Notes under the pieces: model-generated
Database searches by the model: none
The model's input: the letters and a program-made list of their open reading frames with translations, nothing else
What the model was told of the DNA's origin: nothing
Assembly (NCBI RefSeq): GCF_030272615.1
Contig: NC_081415.1
Coordinates: 371,671,809-371,735,808 of the forward strand
DNA: 64,000 bases
Reading direction: 5' to 3'
Source of the DNA: Cryptomeria japonica
Lineage: Eukaryota; Streptophyta; Pinopsida; Cupressales; Cupressaceae
Translations under genes and position numbers: made by a program
Shown: piece by piece, positions 11,301 through 22,940 of the stretch
How the letters are laid out: each line of letters begins with the position of its first letter
Numbering within the stretch: position 1 is the stretch's first letter

Positions 11301-11768
11301 TTATGTAAAAGTAGGTATGCTAGCAATAGAAGTTGTCAAAGGAATAGAATGATTGACTTGAGTGGGAGGTTGTGTATAACCTAATATTTCGGCACAACTC
11401 TTCATAGGCATCACATTTGAATCCATGATGTGTGCAATACCATGCAAAATATCAATTCCATTCTTATCACTTTGAACCATATGTTTTAGACCCTCAATTA
11501 ATGAAAGAGCTTGACTATCGGGATACTCTTGAGACATCCATTGCTGAAAATCATCAAATTGGTTATCCAATTTTGAAATTTGTTCTATAGAAACCTCATG
11601 GAGAGCTTCTTCATCATTAAGAGGATTAGAGGAATTACCCATGTCCTCGTTAAAAAGGCTATTCAAATTAGGTTCCATCTCCTCGGTAATTAAAACTCGG
11701 AAAGACTTAATTCTAAGGCTTCGTCTAACAGGAATAGTGTAAGTAGGGCTTATTGTTGTAAAACTCAT
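8337..11768 (-). mobile_element. gag-protease coding region
   Basis: Order from the 5' end (right to left): an N-terminal acidic region with SLIEGLKHM (11,301-11,768); a Pro/Ser/Asn-rich stretch and a core gag domain with KGDPLTHVKTFQTIC and LRDKALQWYLSLP (10,602-11,294); the second half of gag with LMHCKQGVKEKVTDF; a CCHH-like knuckle FCQFHRQPGHDTEKC (near 10,000); a retropepsin-like domain with GVLIDPACMVNVI and KLGYPWL (9,400-9,660); then a Pro/Lys/Ser-rich tail to 8,337 that matches no pol domain I know. Gag forms the particle and the knuckle binds RNA. The fossil is broken at about three places. Neither RT nor integrase follows. Confidence 0.8.
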
Positions 11769-12926
11769 GCACTAGAGAGGGAGAGAAGATTTTGAATTTA
11801 GAGGTAGCAAATTTCAATAAAATCAGCCAATCTCCTAGATTTAAGCTGTTAAATGCAATCACGACAATCTCCCGAAATTTCGGAAAAAATGTCAAGGACC
11901 GTGGCGCTCGGGGTGCACAAGGTCCTCGCAACTTTTTTCGAAATTTTCAGGGATGAAAGTTAAGATGATTTTAAAGCTAATCTGAAAAAATTGAGTGATT
12001 TTACGATCTGTAGATAGGCTAAATTAAAGTTGCAATCTCAAAATTGAACCCTACCAAGATTGTTGAAAAATGGAAAATTTGAATTTTGAAAAAGAGAGGG
12101 AAACTAAAATTTTGAATTTTATGATTTTAGAGGGAATACTGAGAGTAATGCAAGTTTTGAATTTTAAAAGTTGACTCAATTTCACACAAAATTCAATTTT
12201 GAAAGTGGAAATCAAAGTTGGTGTAATTAAACACTTAATTTCAAAAGTCACAAATTGCAAGAATTTGAATAAAGCACTGAAATTTTGAATGAATGCCGAC
12301 ACACTTTTCAGATTTAGGACAGTAAGAACACAATTTTGCCACAAAATTTCAATTTCAACAATTTTTGAATGATTAGAAGCCTTACTCCAAGCAATCACTA
12401 GACCAACTTTGACTTTAATTTTGAAAGTGTTAGAATTGATGAAATCAGCCAAAATTCTGGATTTTAGCAAAAATATACAGTAAGATCTAACTCTCGAAAT
12501 TTCAAAAAAAATGTCGGGGACAATGGCGCTCGGGGTGCACACGGTCCTCGCAACTTTTTTCCAAATTTTCAGGGATGAAAGATATTGTGATTTTATTGCA
12601 GAATCCAAAGTTACAACTGATTTGGAGATGTTTTGATCAGTGAAATTGTCCGTCAAAGGTTGAATCAAGAGGGTTTTAAAAATTAGGGTTTTGACACTTA
12701 ACCACTTAATTTTTAGAATTAAAGCACAAATATGAATTGACAATTTGTAATAGAAGGGTAGATCTGAAACAAGCATTAACAATTAAATATTTCACAAGCT
12801 CAATTACTAAAAAGAAAATTTAGGGTTTTTATGCAATTAACCTCTAAAATTTGTAAAAGATCAAACATGGAAATGTAATCAAGGAGTCCAATTTTCAGAT
12901 CTAACCATGAATAATCAGAAAGGATG
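11769..12926 (-). mobile_element. 5' leader of the gag-protease element with an LTR-derived repeated core
   Basis: AT-rich leader of about 1.15 kb without a credible gene. Two near-identical blocks of about 100 bp (11,865-11,980 and 12,488-12,600) centre on GGCGCTCGGGGTGCACA. A related core lies inside each LTR (6,733 and 13,320: GGCGCCCGGCGTGCACAC). The repeated core is the only GC-rich part of the leader. Confidence 0.6.
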
Positions 12927-12944
12927 TTCACATTGGGTTCACCA
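12927..12944 (-). other. Primer-binding site of the gag-protease element
   Basis: The minus strand reads TGGTGAACCCAATGTG three nucleotides after the LTR end (...GCTTTACA). It starts with TGG, the complement of a tRNA CCA end. I do not assign the tRNA. Confidence 0.65.
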
Positions 12945-12947
12945 AAA

Positions 12948-14139
12948 TGTAAAGCAGAAAATCACGATCGAACCCTAAGTGTTCCCCCCACCACTCCAAA
13001 GAGAGAGAAAGGGGATCACTAGGGTTGACGGTTTTCACTTAGGAGAGACTTTACATTCAAAAGAGGGGTTGAAACCCACAAGATCCAATCCCACACAATG
13101 CAAGATTGGATTCTAAATGAGTTTCAAGGGTTAAGATAGCAAGGCTACCCTCTTTTGTAAGGAATGTAGATAGAAGGATTAAGCTAGGAATGCATGAAAA
13201 GTGAGAAAGATTCACTTATAAATCGAGATAGGAATATGGGATGAAGCTGCAGACCTGGAATTAGCAGTAAAATGTCGAGACAACGTTGTCCTGCAAATTT
13301 GAGCAAAATTTGATGGGACAATGGTGCCCGGCGTGCACACGATCCTCCGAAAAATCCGCGAAACGAAGGGGGATCTGTTCGTCTCTGCACAAGGATTCTA
13401 GATCTTCAATTACAGCCGCGTATCTGTAACCTACACATAGAAAAGAGAGGATGATTGGGGGGTTAGGGATTAGGGGTTTTCCCTTAGGTCAAACCCCAGT
13501 TTTGGAATTAACCAAGAAATGAGAATGCTGTAAATGTAAATGTTTGTAATGTAAACAAGTACTGATACCTTGTTGTAAGAATGTTTGTATTCTTACATGC
13601 GAAGGTGTAAATGTTGTTGTATGTTGTATGTTGTAAGTGATCTCCTCTTCAATGGTTGAATCCTTGTCTTGAATGCAACACTTAGCCTTGAATGGAGACT
13701 TAGAATGATCAATTGCTTGAAGAAATGCTTGAATGCTTGAATGTTTGAATATCATTTCCGCGTCTTGTACACATATGTCCTTCCTCCTCAAAATGGGAGA
13801 GGAAATGTAGTTTATATAGTTGCCAATTAGGGTTGATAGACTGATTTTTCCGACCTTAGGCCAACCTAGGAAGATTATTTGCCAATTTGCAAACATAAAG
13901 ACCCGAGACCCAAAAGAGACCGGGCCCAAAAATAGGGCCAGGGACCAGGGCGCTGGGCACCATGGTCCCACCTCTAGGGATAGCAAGGTGCAAGGAGGAT
14001 CAGGCCAGGGTGCTGAAAAATGTAGTTTTTGATGTCATGAACAAGTTTCGAGGTCTCCATTCAGGTTCAGTGTTGCGTCACCATCGTGAAGACCCAAATG
14101 CAGTCGAAATTGCAAGTGTCACAATTTTAGGACGCTACA
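12948..14139 (-). mobile_element. 5' LTR (right copy) of the gag-protease element
   Basis: 1,192 bp with TG...CA ends (minus strand TGTAGCGTCC ... GCTTTACA). It matches the left LTR, apart from about 40 extra bases near 13,390-13,430 and one instead of three 31-bp blocks. Confidence 0.85.
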
Positions 14140-14170
14140 GGTAGTATCAGGATAAATTGACCCACACTAG

Positions 14171-14189
14171 AGCCATGTACTATTTTGTT
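14171..14189. repeat. Left target-site duplication of the 1.9-kb insert
   Basis: AGCCATGTACTATTTTGTT. It is paired with 16,065-16,083, one mismatch in 19. Confidence 0.75.
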
Positions 14190-16064
14190 TTTTATCAAGG
14201 ATAAACAGGTTTTGAGGGGACCTAAAATCCCATACAAAATCTTTTGAAGAAACCTGAAACCCTCAGATTTTACCAGGATCTGGAAACCAAAAAACAATAT
14301 GACCTAGAGGAATAATCATTTGAAAACTAGTAGCCCAACTATAGCCAAAACTAAAAAAGACTAGCCGCTAAAACAAACATAAGGGTTTTACTAAGGCTTC
14401 CATAACCTTTGATTAACAACATGGGTTTTCCATGCACCCATAACCTTCAAAGACACCAGACTAGAATAGGTAGCCATACATTAAGGATTACGACTCAGAG
14501 GGTTTTGAATGGCTCCCCTAACAAACAGCCTAGGTTTTGAACTAGCCACCAAAACCATCAGAGAAGGGTTTTCCCAATATCCCTTAACTTGTAACATATA
14601 TCTCAGGTTGCAAAAAAAAAACCTATCCTTAACAAAAAACCAAAACAACAAGTGGCCAGGTTGGGCACTTGAAAACTACTAGCATCCAGACTACTTCTGG
14701 GTTTTATAAGGCTCCCACAACCTAAACTAGACATCAATAAAATAAACAAAAAAACAATAGCCAAGAGGGGGATTTTGAAAGGCTTCCCAAACCTTCACAA
14801 TGGGTTTTAAAGTGGGTTCCATAACTAGCAGGAGGGCACCCGTCACCACCCAAAATCTGATCAACACTCACCTTCTAGCATGACACCTCTCCACCTTAAT
14901 AAGAAAGGAAACCACCTCAATAGTAGCTACAAGGAGAGAGATAAAGCATCGGGAAAATGAAGAAGATAAGCCCAAAATAAAGACAAATAGCCAACAAATA
15001 TTCACATGATTTTTAGCTATACAGAAGTGTTTTGAAAAGGATCCCAAAACGTTGAACAGAAATAGAGGCCAGTACCAGAAGGACTCTATGCCAATAAGTT
15101 TCACTAAAGTCTCCACCTCTAAAGGAGAAGAGGGAAAGAAAAGAATCATCAAAGAGACAATCACAAGAGCACATCCAACCTCGAACAGAAAGGTATTGAA
15201 TACCCCCCCTTTAGGAGCCATCCCACCAAACTCTACCCACAACTCTTCCCCTCTATAGAAGAGTGGTCCACCTCAATAAGTTAGAAAAACACAAAAGGAA
15301 GAAAGAAAGCCACGAGAGAATCTCTTGAAAAGAATAGATCCATAAAAGCACTCAGAATTTGCAAGAGGAAAATCAGAAATATCACACCAAAAAGATACAA
15401 GGACCTCCCAGACAAAGTTCCCCAACCACACCAGATCATTCCGAAAGGCCAAAACATAACCCATGGGAGAAAGGAATCCAAAATAACAAAACCTCCACCC
15501 AGATTGCAAAAATCCCCCTCACACTAAGGTACAACTAGGAGAGCACAAGCTATGGACAAAGCCACCATAGCCACCACCAAAACTTTCTTGTGAAGCAACA
15601 CGACCAACAAAAGGATCTCCACCTCATGGGCCGACTAGGTGCAAAAGAAATCTTGACCCAGATCCAGATCCAAGCACCCACTGATACAATGGCCTCCATT
15701 ACCAATACAAAAAGTAAGAGTAGCATCAGGGTAAGGGCAAAGAGCCCCAACACCAACCACACTCTCAGTCACACCCACAATGTCCATGACAAAAAGCACC
15801 GATGGGAAAAATATTCTACCATCAGCCAAATAGGGGAATGGGGACCAGAAATGAGACATATCCCTTCCAATGACTAGAGAAGACACCAAAGCATCCATAA
15901 CACTGGAAAAAAGGTTGACCTCCACCAAGACCCCAACCCCACTAGTATCAATCACATCCCCATCTCCATCATCTCCTTCCTCTTTCACATCTTCTCCTCC
16001 ATCGACTACCCCTCAAACCCTAGCTCCAACAACGCTTCCTGCTCCCCTCATCTTCTCCTACACA
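14190..16064 (-). mobile_element. 1.9-kb retroposon-like insertion inside the LINE
   Basis: AGCCATGTACTATTTTGTT at 14,171-14,189 is repeated with one change at 16,065-16,083, and removing the 1,875 bp between restores LINE similarity, so this is an insertion with a 19-bp target duplication. A T-run at the left (A-run on the minus strand) suggests a minus-strand retroposed transcript with its 5' end at 16,064. The 5' part is purine-rich (GCTAGGGTTTGAGGGG, then GAGGAGAAG repeats). The 3' part repeats GGGTTTT...GGCTTCC...AACC every 30-70 bp (14,385-14,835). Open minus-strand stretches are hydrophobic and match nothing I know. It could be a non-autonomous LINE relative or a processed transcript. 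Confidence 0.55.
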
Positions 16065-16083
16065 AGCCATGTGCTATTTTGTT
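16065..16083. repeat. Right target-site duplication of the 1.9-kb insert
   Basis: AGCCATGTGCTATTTTGTT. LINE reading continues directly after it. Confidence 0.75.
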
Positions 16084-18552
16084 AAAAGGTTGTAATTTGT
16101 CAAATAAAAGCTTAAGAGATGGAATAAGAAGGCTTTTGAAACCTTCATTATAATGTTTTGGCAGTACAGGATCATCTTGATAGCATCACTCACTTAATTG
16201 AAGACAATTGATTGACCATGGAATTGAACAAAGAGTAATCCTTAGCTATTAAGGATCTTGAGGAATGGAAGCCATGGGAGAAAATTTTCTAGAAGTAAAA
16301 TTTTGATGTTGACTAGCTTCAAGAAGTGGATATGAATATAGCCTTCTTTCATACATCTGTAAGGCTTGTAGGAATAATAATTGTATTTTGTCTCTGGTGT
16401 CTTCTTAAGGTTCTTCTCTTTCTTCAAAAGACACTATTTCTTAGGAGGACCTACAACATTTGTTTTCCTTGTTTACAAAACACTGCCCCCTACAAGGGAG
16501 GAGGAGACACTTATTTAGGATTGTATCCCCTTGGTTGTCTCTCAAAGGATGAATGAAGCCCTCACTTTCCCTATTGATCTCCATGAACTAGAGGATGTTG
16601 TTTTTATCATTAAGAAAGGTAAATCTCTAGGTCTTGACATCTCTCCTATTAATTTCTTTCAGGAGTTTTGGGAGATTATCAATCTTGATATTCTTGAAGT
16701 GGTCGAGGAGTCTCACAGAAACAAGTAGATGCTAAGGGATATGAAATCTACCTTCTTGGTCTTTAATCCTAAAAAGGAGGGGGCTAATAATTTTGATCAA
16801 TTTAGACCCATTGCTCTATGCAATGTAGTTTATAAAATCATTACTAAGCTCATTGTTCATCACCTGAAGAATTGTCTCAAAGATTTGATTTCTGAAGACC
16901 AAAGGGGGATTTATTGCTGGAAGATAAATTATGGATAGGATTTTGATTGCAATAGAGGTCATCCATTCTATGGCATTTTTAAAGAGAAGGCTATATTTAA
17001 AAATTTTGATATGGTAAAGGCCTATGATAGGGTTAAATGGTCATTTTTATAAAAGATCTTATTAGCTTTTGATTTTGCTAGCAAATGGATCACCTGGGTC
17101 ATGATTTTTGTAACCTCCACTACTTTTTCAATTCTCATCATTGGAGAACCTTCTGAGTCTTTTAGTTCTTCTAAGGGCCTTTAGAAAGGAGACCCATTAT
17201 CTCTATACCTATTTGTCAATATGGCTGAATGGTTGGCAAGGTTCATTAAGTCCCAGGTCCAAAAGGGTTTGATCCAATGTTGACGATGGGGTAATGGATG
17301 GTTGTGAATTTCCTAGATATGCCTTGTGGGGAGGGGATCCATGATTTGGAATTTATTTAAGAAAGGGGCAAAGCTTATCAAATGTGGTCTTTTTTGGATA
17401 TGTAATATGGGCATTGATTCTTTATTCTCATATGATTCTTGGTATGGACTTCGCTCGATTATCTCTTGGTTTCCACATCTTCAACCTCTGTGTAGTTTAT
17501 TTGATGAGGATAGTTGGTATAAGGTGTGGAAATTTAAGAAGGTTAAATTGCAGGGTCAATTGAAGGTTTGTTGTTGGAAATATCCCTAGGAATGGCCGAC
17601 AAGTGGTTCTAAGGATGACCTTCAGGATCTTGCAAGGATCTTAGCTAGTAGACTCTATAGTTACCTTAAGAGAAGAGATACTTTGTCCTAGGGTTTGGAC
17701 CAAAAAGGTTGGATTTCCTTTAACTTATATTGAGTTAGACAGATAGTTGTTTGGTAGAGGGAGCATTGGTTAGTGGAAATAGGTTTGGGATAGTTTCTCT
17801 TGGCCCAAGTGTAATTTTTTTTCTCTCATTGATAGTCCAAATTAAATGTCTAACTTTTGATAATCTAAGTAAATGTGGATTTCATGGCCCATCTATATGC
17901 ATCCTATGTAAAAATAATGAGGAGAATCCTTCCCATGTGTTCTTTCAGTATCCTTACTCTAGGGAGATATTGCATCTTTGGTGCGAGTTATGGAATCATG
18001 CTTGTGTACATGCGACTTCTGTAGTGGAGTTTTGGGAAATCCCTGGGAGGTCTCCTACTTAGGCACCCTTTATCCAAATTGTGTGAGTGATTGGTCCCTC
18101 CTTTATTGTCTAGAACATATGGATAGAAAGGAATCAAAAAATCTTACAAGAGGTAGCTTTGGATAGTGTCCCATGGTAGAATATTTTTGACAATCTTAGA
18201 GATACTATTGTGGCTAATTGTGCTATCTCTATTGTGGTGGCTATGAAAAGTATGGAGGTGGTGAATAGGATGAATTTGGTAGATTATGGGTTGAGATCTT
18301 TTATTGACAGGAAATCAAGAAAAGGCCAAAAAAAAAAGTTCAAAGAGGGGGGAGATGGCTCCCTCCACCTATAGCAATTTTGAAAATTATCACTGATGGT
18401 TCTTCTAAGGGTCACCAAGGTCTTGCGGGAGGAGTCGTGATGGTTGGGCTATATGTTTTTGTTTCCTAAGTTTAAAGGGTTTCACCTAAATAATCTTATG
18501 GAAGCCCTAGCTATTCTCCATGCAATTGAAAGAATTTATTTTAGATTTGTGA

Positions 18553-18930
18553 TTTATTGTTCTACCTATATAAAAGAAGGGACAACAACTCTTTAAGATT
18601 TTAAAGGTAAATAGAGGACATTTATATAATTGAAAATCATTACTCTTGAAAAACCTTGATATGGACATTCTAAATATTATTAAAAGGACAATAATTGAAG
18701 TGAATAATTTCACTCTCAACCTCCTTGTCCATTCCTCAAAATATCACCCTGTCTTCATGACAATGCCTCGTCTACCTCTTTATCTACTTCACAAAAAATA
18801 TTTTTTTTAAATGAACCCAATAAAATCAAATAAGCATCATAAAACTAATTTTAACTTTTTTTATTCACTCTATAATATAAGAAACCATTCTCTAAACTTA
18901 TAATTACAATGAGGTGTCTCTTTTATATGT
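18553..18930. repeat. Dispersed repeat, copy 1, inserted in the LINE RNase H region
   Basis: RNase H reading stops after HAIERIYFRFVI and resumes at EFDLQIVIHMLN; the DNA between is AT-rich and related to 19,555-19,825 (shared CAACCTCCTTGTCCA, CTACCTCTTTATCTA and TAATTACAATGAGGTGTCTC). The boundaries are approximate. No terminal inverted repeat was seen, so the class is unknown. Confidence 0.6.
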
Positions 18931-19310
18931 GAATTTGACTTGCAAATTGTTATTCATATGTTGAATACTCAATATTTGAAGGAGGTTAATTGGCAACTTG
19001 TTGTAGTTGTTAGGTATATTTTGAATGTTTTCTATTCTTTCGAATAAGATTGGGGACTGCTTAGCGAAATGGGCCACATAGAACCCTTGGAGGGGATTAT
19101 TGAAGACTAGAGGCTCCTTTCTCTAGAGTATTTTGGTACTATGGAGAATTAATGATGCAATGTTTTTGGATAATCTTTTGTGATGCATTGTTTATGTTCC
19201 TTGGCTCTTTGTGTTTCCAATTACCCCTTTTCTTTGTATTCCTTTATTTTCGAGAATACATTTTTATCTTCTTTTTCAGAAAATAATTTTAAAATAAACA
19301 AAAAAAACAT

Positions 19311-20000
19311 AGATTTTATTAGTATTTTTATATTTCATTAGTTTACATCATTTTGAGAAATTCAATTCAGAAATTATATTTTTATGTGGTGAAGTTAAAC
19401 ACTTTTAGTTGTGTTGGCTAATTCCTTTATAAAAGTGACATAGGTTTGTTCTTTTACTAGAGGAAAGCTTCTTTTAACCCCAAATGGTTGCCTCATTCCT
19501 TTCAACAATAAGCTTATCATTTGTTTAATATAGTTATGTCACTTAATAATATCAACTCTTACAAAACCTTCATATGGACATTATAAATATTATTAAAAGG
19601 ACTTAATAATTGAAGTGACTAATTGCACCCTCAACCTCCTTGTCCACTCCAAAAAAATATCATGCTGAATTGTGCTCCAAGGTGGGCACCTTTGGTACAA
19701 TGCCTCATCTACCTCTTTATCTAATCAAATCAAATAATCATCATAAAGCTAATTTTTAATTTTTTATCCACACTATAATATAAGAAACCATCCTCTAAAC
19801 TTATAATTACAATGAGGTGTCTCTTTTCTCTTTAAATTTGTACATGTGATTTTAGATGAATTACTTAAATAAATCAATGTTTAAAGTGTATTCTTTAAAT
19901 GAAAATTTTATTTTCCTATTTCAAACATCAATTAGAAAGATAAAGTACATCACCTTAAAAAAAATACATTAGTATGATTTCAAATGAACTATCTAAACAA
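19311..20000. repeat. AT-rich spacer with dispersed repeat copy 2 (19,555-19,825)
   Basis: No gene was seen. Copy 2 of the repeat described at 18,553-18,930 lies here, with an extra block (TGCTCCAAGGTGGGCACC) absent from copy 1. A third partial copy is at 21,170-21,260. Confidence 0.6.
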
Positions 20001-20850
20001 ATCAATATTTAGAGAGTCTGCTCTTTAAATTGAAATCCTAGGTTCTAATTTCAGATGTGTCTTTTAAAAAACATGAGGTCCTATTACAAACATAGAAATA
20101 ATCTTCAAAAACACAAGATCTTAATTCAAATACATAAGTAAGCCCTCATTTATAACATTAATTGGTATATCTCCAATCAAAACTACAAGAGAGCTTTAGA
20201 ATGAAAAATGTGCTTATAATTAATCATAAGTGTAATTATTGCCTCAATTTTTTATCCTCAATTTTTTATTTTGGGATTTTGTTTCCTTTTCAATCACAAA
20301 TCATTTTAAACTCGTTCAATCCAAAAGATTTTAAAATAAAGAGCATTTCATAAATATAAAAATTAAAACTTTATTTTTGAATAGAGAAGTTTTACAGTAA
20401 AAAGTTAAATAATTTAATATCTTTTTAAGAATTTTATATTTGAAAGTTCTATAAAAATAATTAAATTAGTATTATTTAAAATAAAATAATATATCATATG
20501 GTTCCATAAGATAACATAAATGTAATATTAATAAAGACAATACATACATTAATCAACATATTTATTGTTAAATTCAATATCATTATTATTTAAAACATCT
20601 CGACGATTCTATTTTGAGATTAGAAAATAGTTAGATTTTGACAAACTTCAATAATGGACAACATCAAATTATTCTCGTAATACTTCTTGAATATGAGATG
20701 TGATTGAACTTAATACAAAAAACCATTTCAAATTATTCATAATTTATTTCCTTGGTGTTTTTTTGAATAGAATTTAAAAACATGCTGAGAAACCCCAACT
20801 AGAGAAGAGTATACATGACATAGTCAAATAAGTCAGATAAGTAATATGAC
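20001..20850. repeat. Segmental duplicate A downstream of the MYB gene
   Basis: 20,390-20,760 matches 22,440-22,900 (for example TAAATAATTTAATATCTTTT and ATCAACATATTTATTGTTAA in both), a spacing of about 2.05 kb. Its right end (20,790-20,850: AACCCCAACTAGAGAAGAGT, ACATAGTCAAATAAG) resembles the MYB promoter at 25,451-25,555 without its middle. No coding signal was seen. Confidence 0.65.
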
Positions 20851-21169
20851 TAGCATGGGATAATTTTAAAAATTTTCTTCCAATATAATACCGTTGTTCA
20901 AGATGGTCTTGGATTTTCTTTCATAAATTTGAAAAATTAAAATTTTGTATATTTATTTACTTAATTTATCATTCAAGTTTTGAAGAATCAATTCTCTTGA
21001 CCCAAGCTGCTCATGCCCAACATGGATACCTATTAAATAGAAACAAATATATTATGGGGTGATTATCAGATATTTTTGATATTTCTTTTTGCTTAGTAGT
21101 TTCTCTTAAAGAAATGTGGAGCTGGTTTTTTTATAGACATAATACTGGGGTCTTGAATTGGGAAAAAAC

Positions 21170-22940
21170 TAATAAAATCAGATAATCACCATAAAAGTGA
21201 TTTTTACCTTTTTTATCCACTATGTAATATGGAAAACCATCCTCTAAACTTACAATTACTTTTTTTTTTTAAATGTATATCCCTTTTTTCTATTGGTATC
21301 TCATATGGCCAACCCTTGAATTTAACTTTAAATATTAACAATATGAAACAACAATATATCCAGACATGTCTATTAACAAGATAAAGTACATCAGTTACAA
21401 AAGTATAATTTCAGATGACTTATCTAAAGAAATCGATGTTTAGAGTCTACTCTATAAATATTGAAAACTTACATTCTAATTTCAAACATGTCTCTCAAAA
21501 TAGATTAGGTCTCGATTACAAACATAGATATAATCTTCAAAAAGATAAGATCGTAATTCAAATATAGAAATAACCCCCCATTTATAACCTTACCAATGAA
21601 AATTTGATCTATATTTTCAATTGTAACTACAAGAGAGATTTCATTAATTGAAAAAAATTAACGCTATTGTAGTGATACTAGAAAAAACATAATGATTCAA
21701 GGAATTGATCATTAATCATAAGCTTAGAAGATAAAGTACATCAGATACAAAAATATACATTAGTATTATTTTAGATGAATTATCTAAACAAATCAATGTT
21801 TAGAGTCTACTCTTTAAATTGAAATCTTAGATTCTAATTTCAAAAAAGATGAGGTCCTGATTACAAACATAGAAATAATCTTCAAAAAGATAATATCTTC
21901 ATAAAAATATTGAAATAACCCCTCATTTATAACCTTACCAATGAAATTCTGATCTATATTTCCAATTGTAACTATAGGAGAGATTTCATTAATTGAGAAA
22001 AAGTGAAGCTATTGTAGTGATAATAGAGAAAACATAATGATTCAAGGCATTGATCATTAATCATAAGCCTAATTGTAGCCTACTCGCAATTTCTTCAAAA
22101 TATTTTGATAAACTCAACATAAATGAAACATAGTGTAAATTATTTTTACACTTTGTTAAGTATAACAAGTGTTGTATACTACAAGAGAGATTTCATTAAT
22201 AGCAAAAGCTGAAGCTATTGTAATGATAATATAAAAAACATAATGATTAAAGACACTGATCATTAATCATAAGGCTGTTTGTAGCCTATTGGCAATTTCT
22301 TCAAAATATTTTGATAAACTCAACAAAAATGAAACATAAAGTAAATTTTTTGACACTTTGTTAAGTATAGAAAGTGTTGTATTTCCAATATTCGTCTGCA
22401 AATCAAAAGACTTCATTTTCAAATTTAATTTTTGAATAGAGAAGTTTTATAGTAAAAGGATAAATAATTTAATATCTTTTTATAGGTATTATATTCGAAA
22501 GTTACATAAGAACAATTAAAATAGTATTATTTAAAATAAAATAATATTTCATATGATTACATAAGACAATGTAAGTAGAATATTAATAAAGATAATAAAT
22601 AAATTAATCAACATATTTATTGTTAAATTCAATATCATTATTATTAATATGTGGTAGATCAAATTAAAAATGTACGTAAAAAATATAACTATAGAACAAT
22701 AAAAGAGGATTAATAATTATTTTTAGTTTCTCTTCCATTTTATCAACATCTCAACAAATGTATTTAAAGATTAGAAAGTAGTTAAACCCTTTTGACAAAC
22801 CTCAATAATGACAACTTCAAATTGTTCTTGTAATACTTCTTGAGTATAGGATGTGATTGCACATGAATACAGAAAACATATTTCAAAATATTTTTAATTT
22901 GTTGCTTTGTTGTTTTTGTTTCTTGTTTTTCTTTCCTAAT
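21170..22940. repeat. Segmental duplicates B-D of the MYB 3' flank
   Basis: A block running GAGGTCCTGATTACAAACAT ... CATTTATAACCTTACCAA ... TTTCATTAATTGA.AAAA..GAAGCTATTG occurs at 21,495-21,680 and 21,845-22,040. Part of it recurs at 20,070-20,160 and 22,185-22,260, and again at 23,160-23,365, where it runs into the stop codon end of the MYB gene. It appears to be a decayed, repeatedly duplicated 3' flank. No open frame of note. Confidence 0.65.

Larger units (their letters stand above)
6201..14139 (-). mobile_element. Non-autonomous Ty3/gypsy-type element: two LTRs, gag and protease, no RT/integrase
   Basis: The left LTR (to 7,592) and right LTR (12,948-14,139) are direct repeats, with PPT and PBS in the expected places for a minus-strand element. 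The interior (7,593-12,944) holds gag, a zinc-knuckle-like motif and a retropepsin-like domain. I find no reverse transcriptase, RNase H or integrase motif in any frame. The gag resembles Tat-lineage gag (inference). Such gag-only LTR elements move using enzymes from a relative. Total length is about 7.8 kb if the left LTR is full. The coding part is broken at about three places. High LTR similarity suggests a moderately young insertion. Confidence 0.8.
14140..19310 (+). mobile_element. L1-type LINE, decayed, 5' part missing or hidden
   Basis: Reading resumes at 14,140 in the linker between endonuclease and reverse transcriptase (THTRAMYYFVKRL), breaks at 14,190 and continues at 16,065 (KLKRWNKKAFETF). 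RT follows at 16,530-17,280: FIIKKGKSLGLDISPINFFQ, TFLVFNPKKEGANNFDQFRP, DMVKAYDRVKWSFL and GDPLSLYLF; the FADD-type box is not clear. A zinc-binding segment CILCKNNEENPSHVFFQYP lies near 17,900, and RNase H starts ITDGSSKGHQG near 18,395 with its end near 18,940-19,070. Many stops and frameshifts interrupt it (for example TAG at 16,726 and TAG at 16,936), so it is a dead copy. The 3' end is A-rich near 19,300. Its ORF1 and endonuclease are absent, either truncated or in the gap left of 6,700. Confidence 0.8.

Noticed and set aside
12051-12782. 243-codon minus-strand frame in the gag-protease leader
   Set aside because: Lys/Ile/Phe composition follows the AT-rich leader and no gag-like motif is present; it lies between PBS and gag, where a leader is expected.
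14868-15988. Hydrophobic minus-strand frames inside the 1.9-kb insert
   Set aside because: Several overlapping frames of similar composition, none dominant and none recognised.
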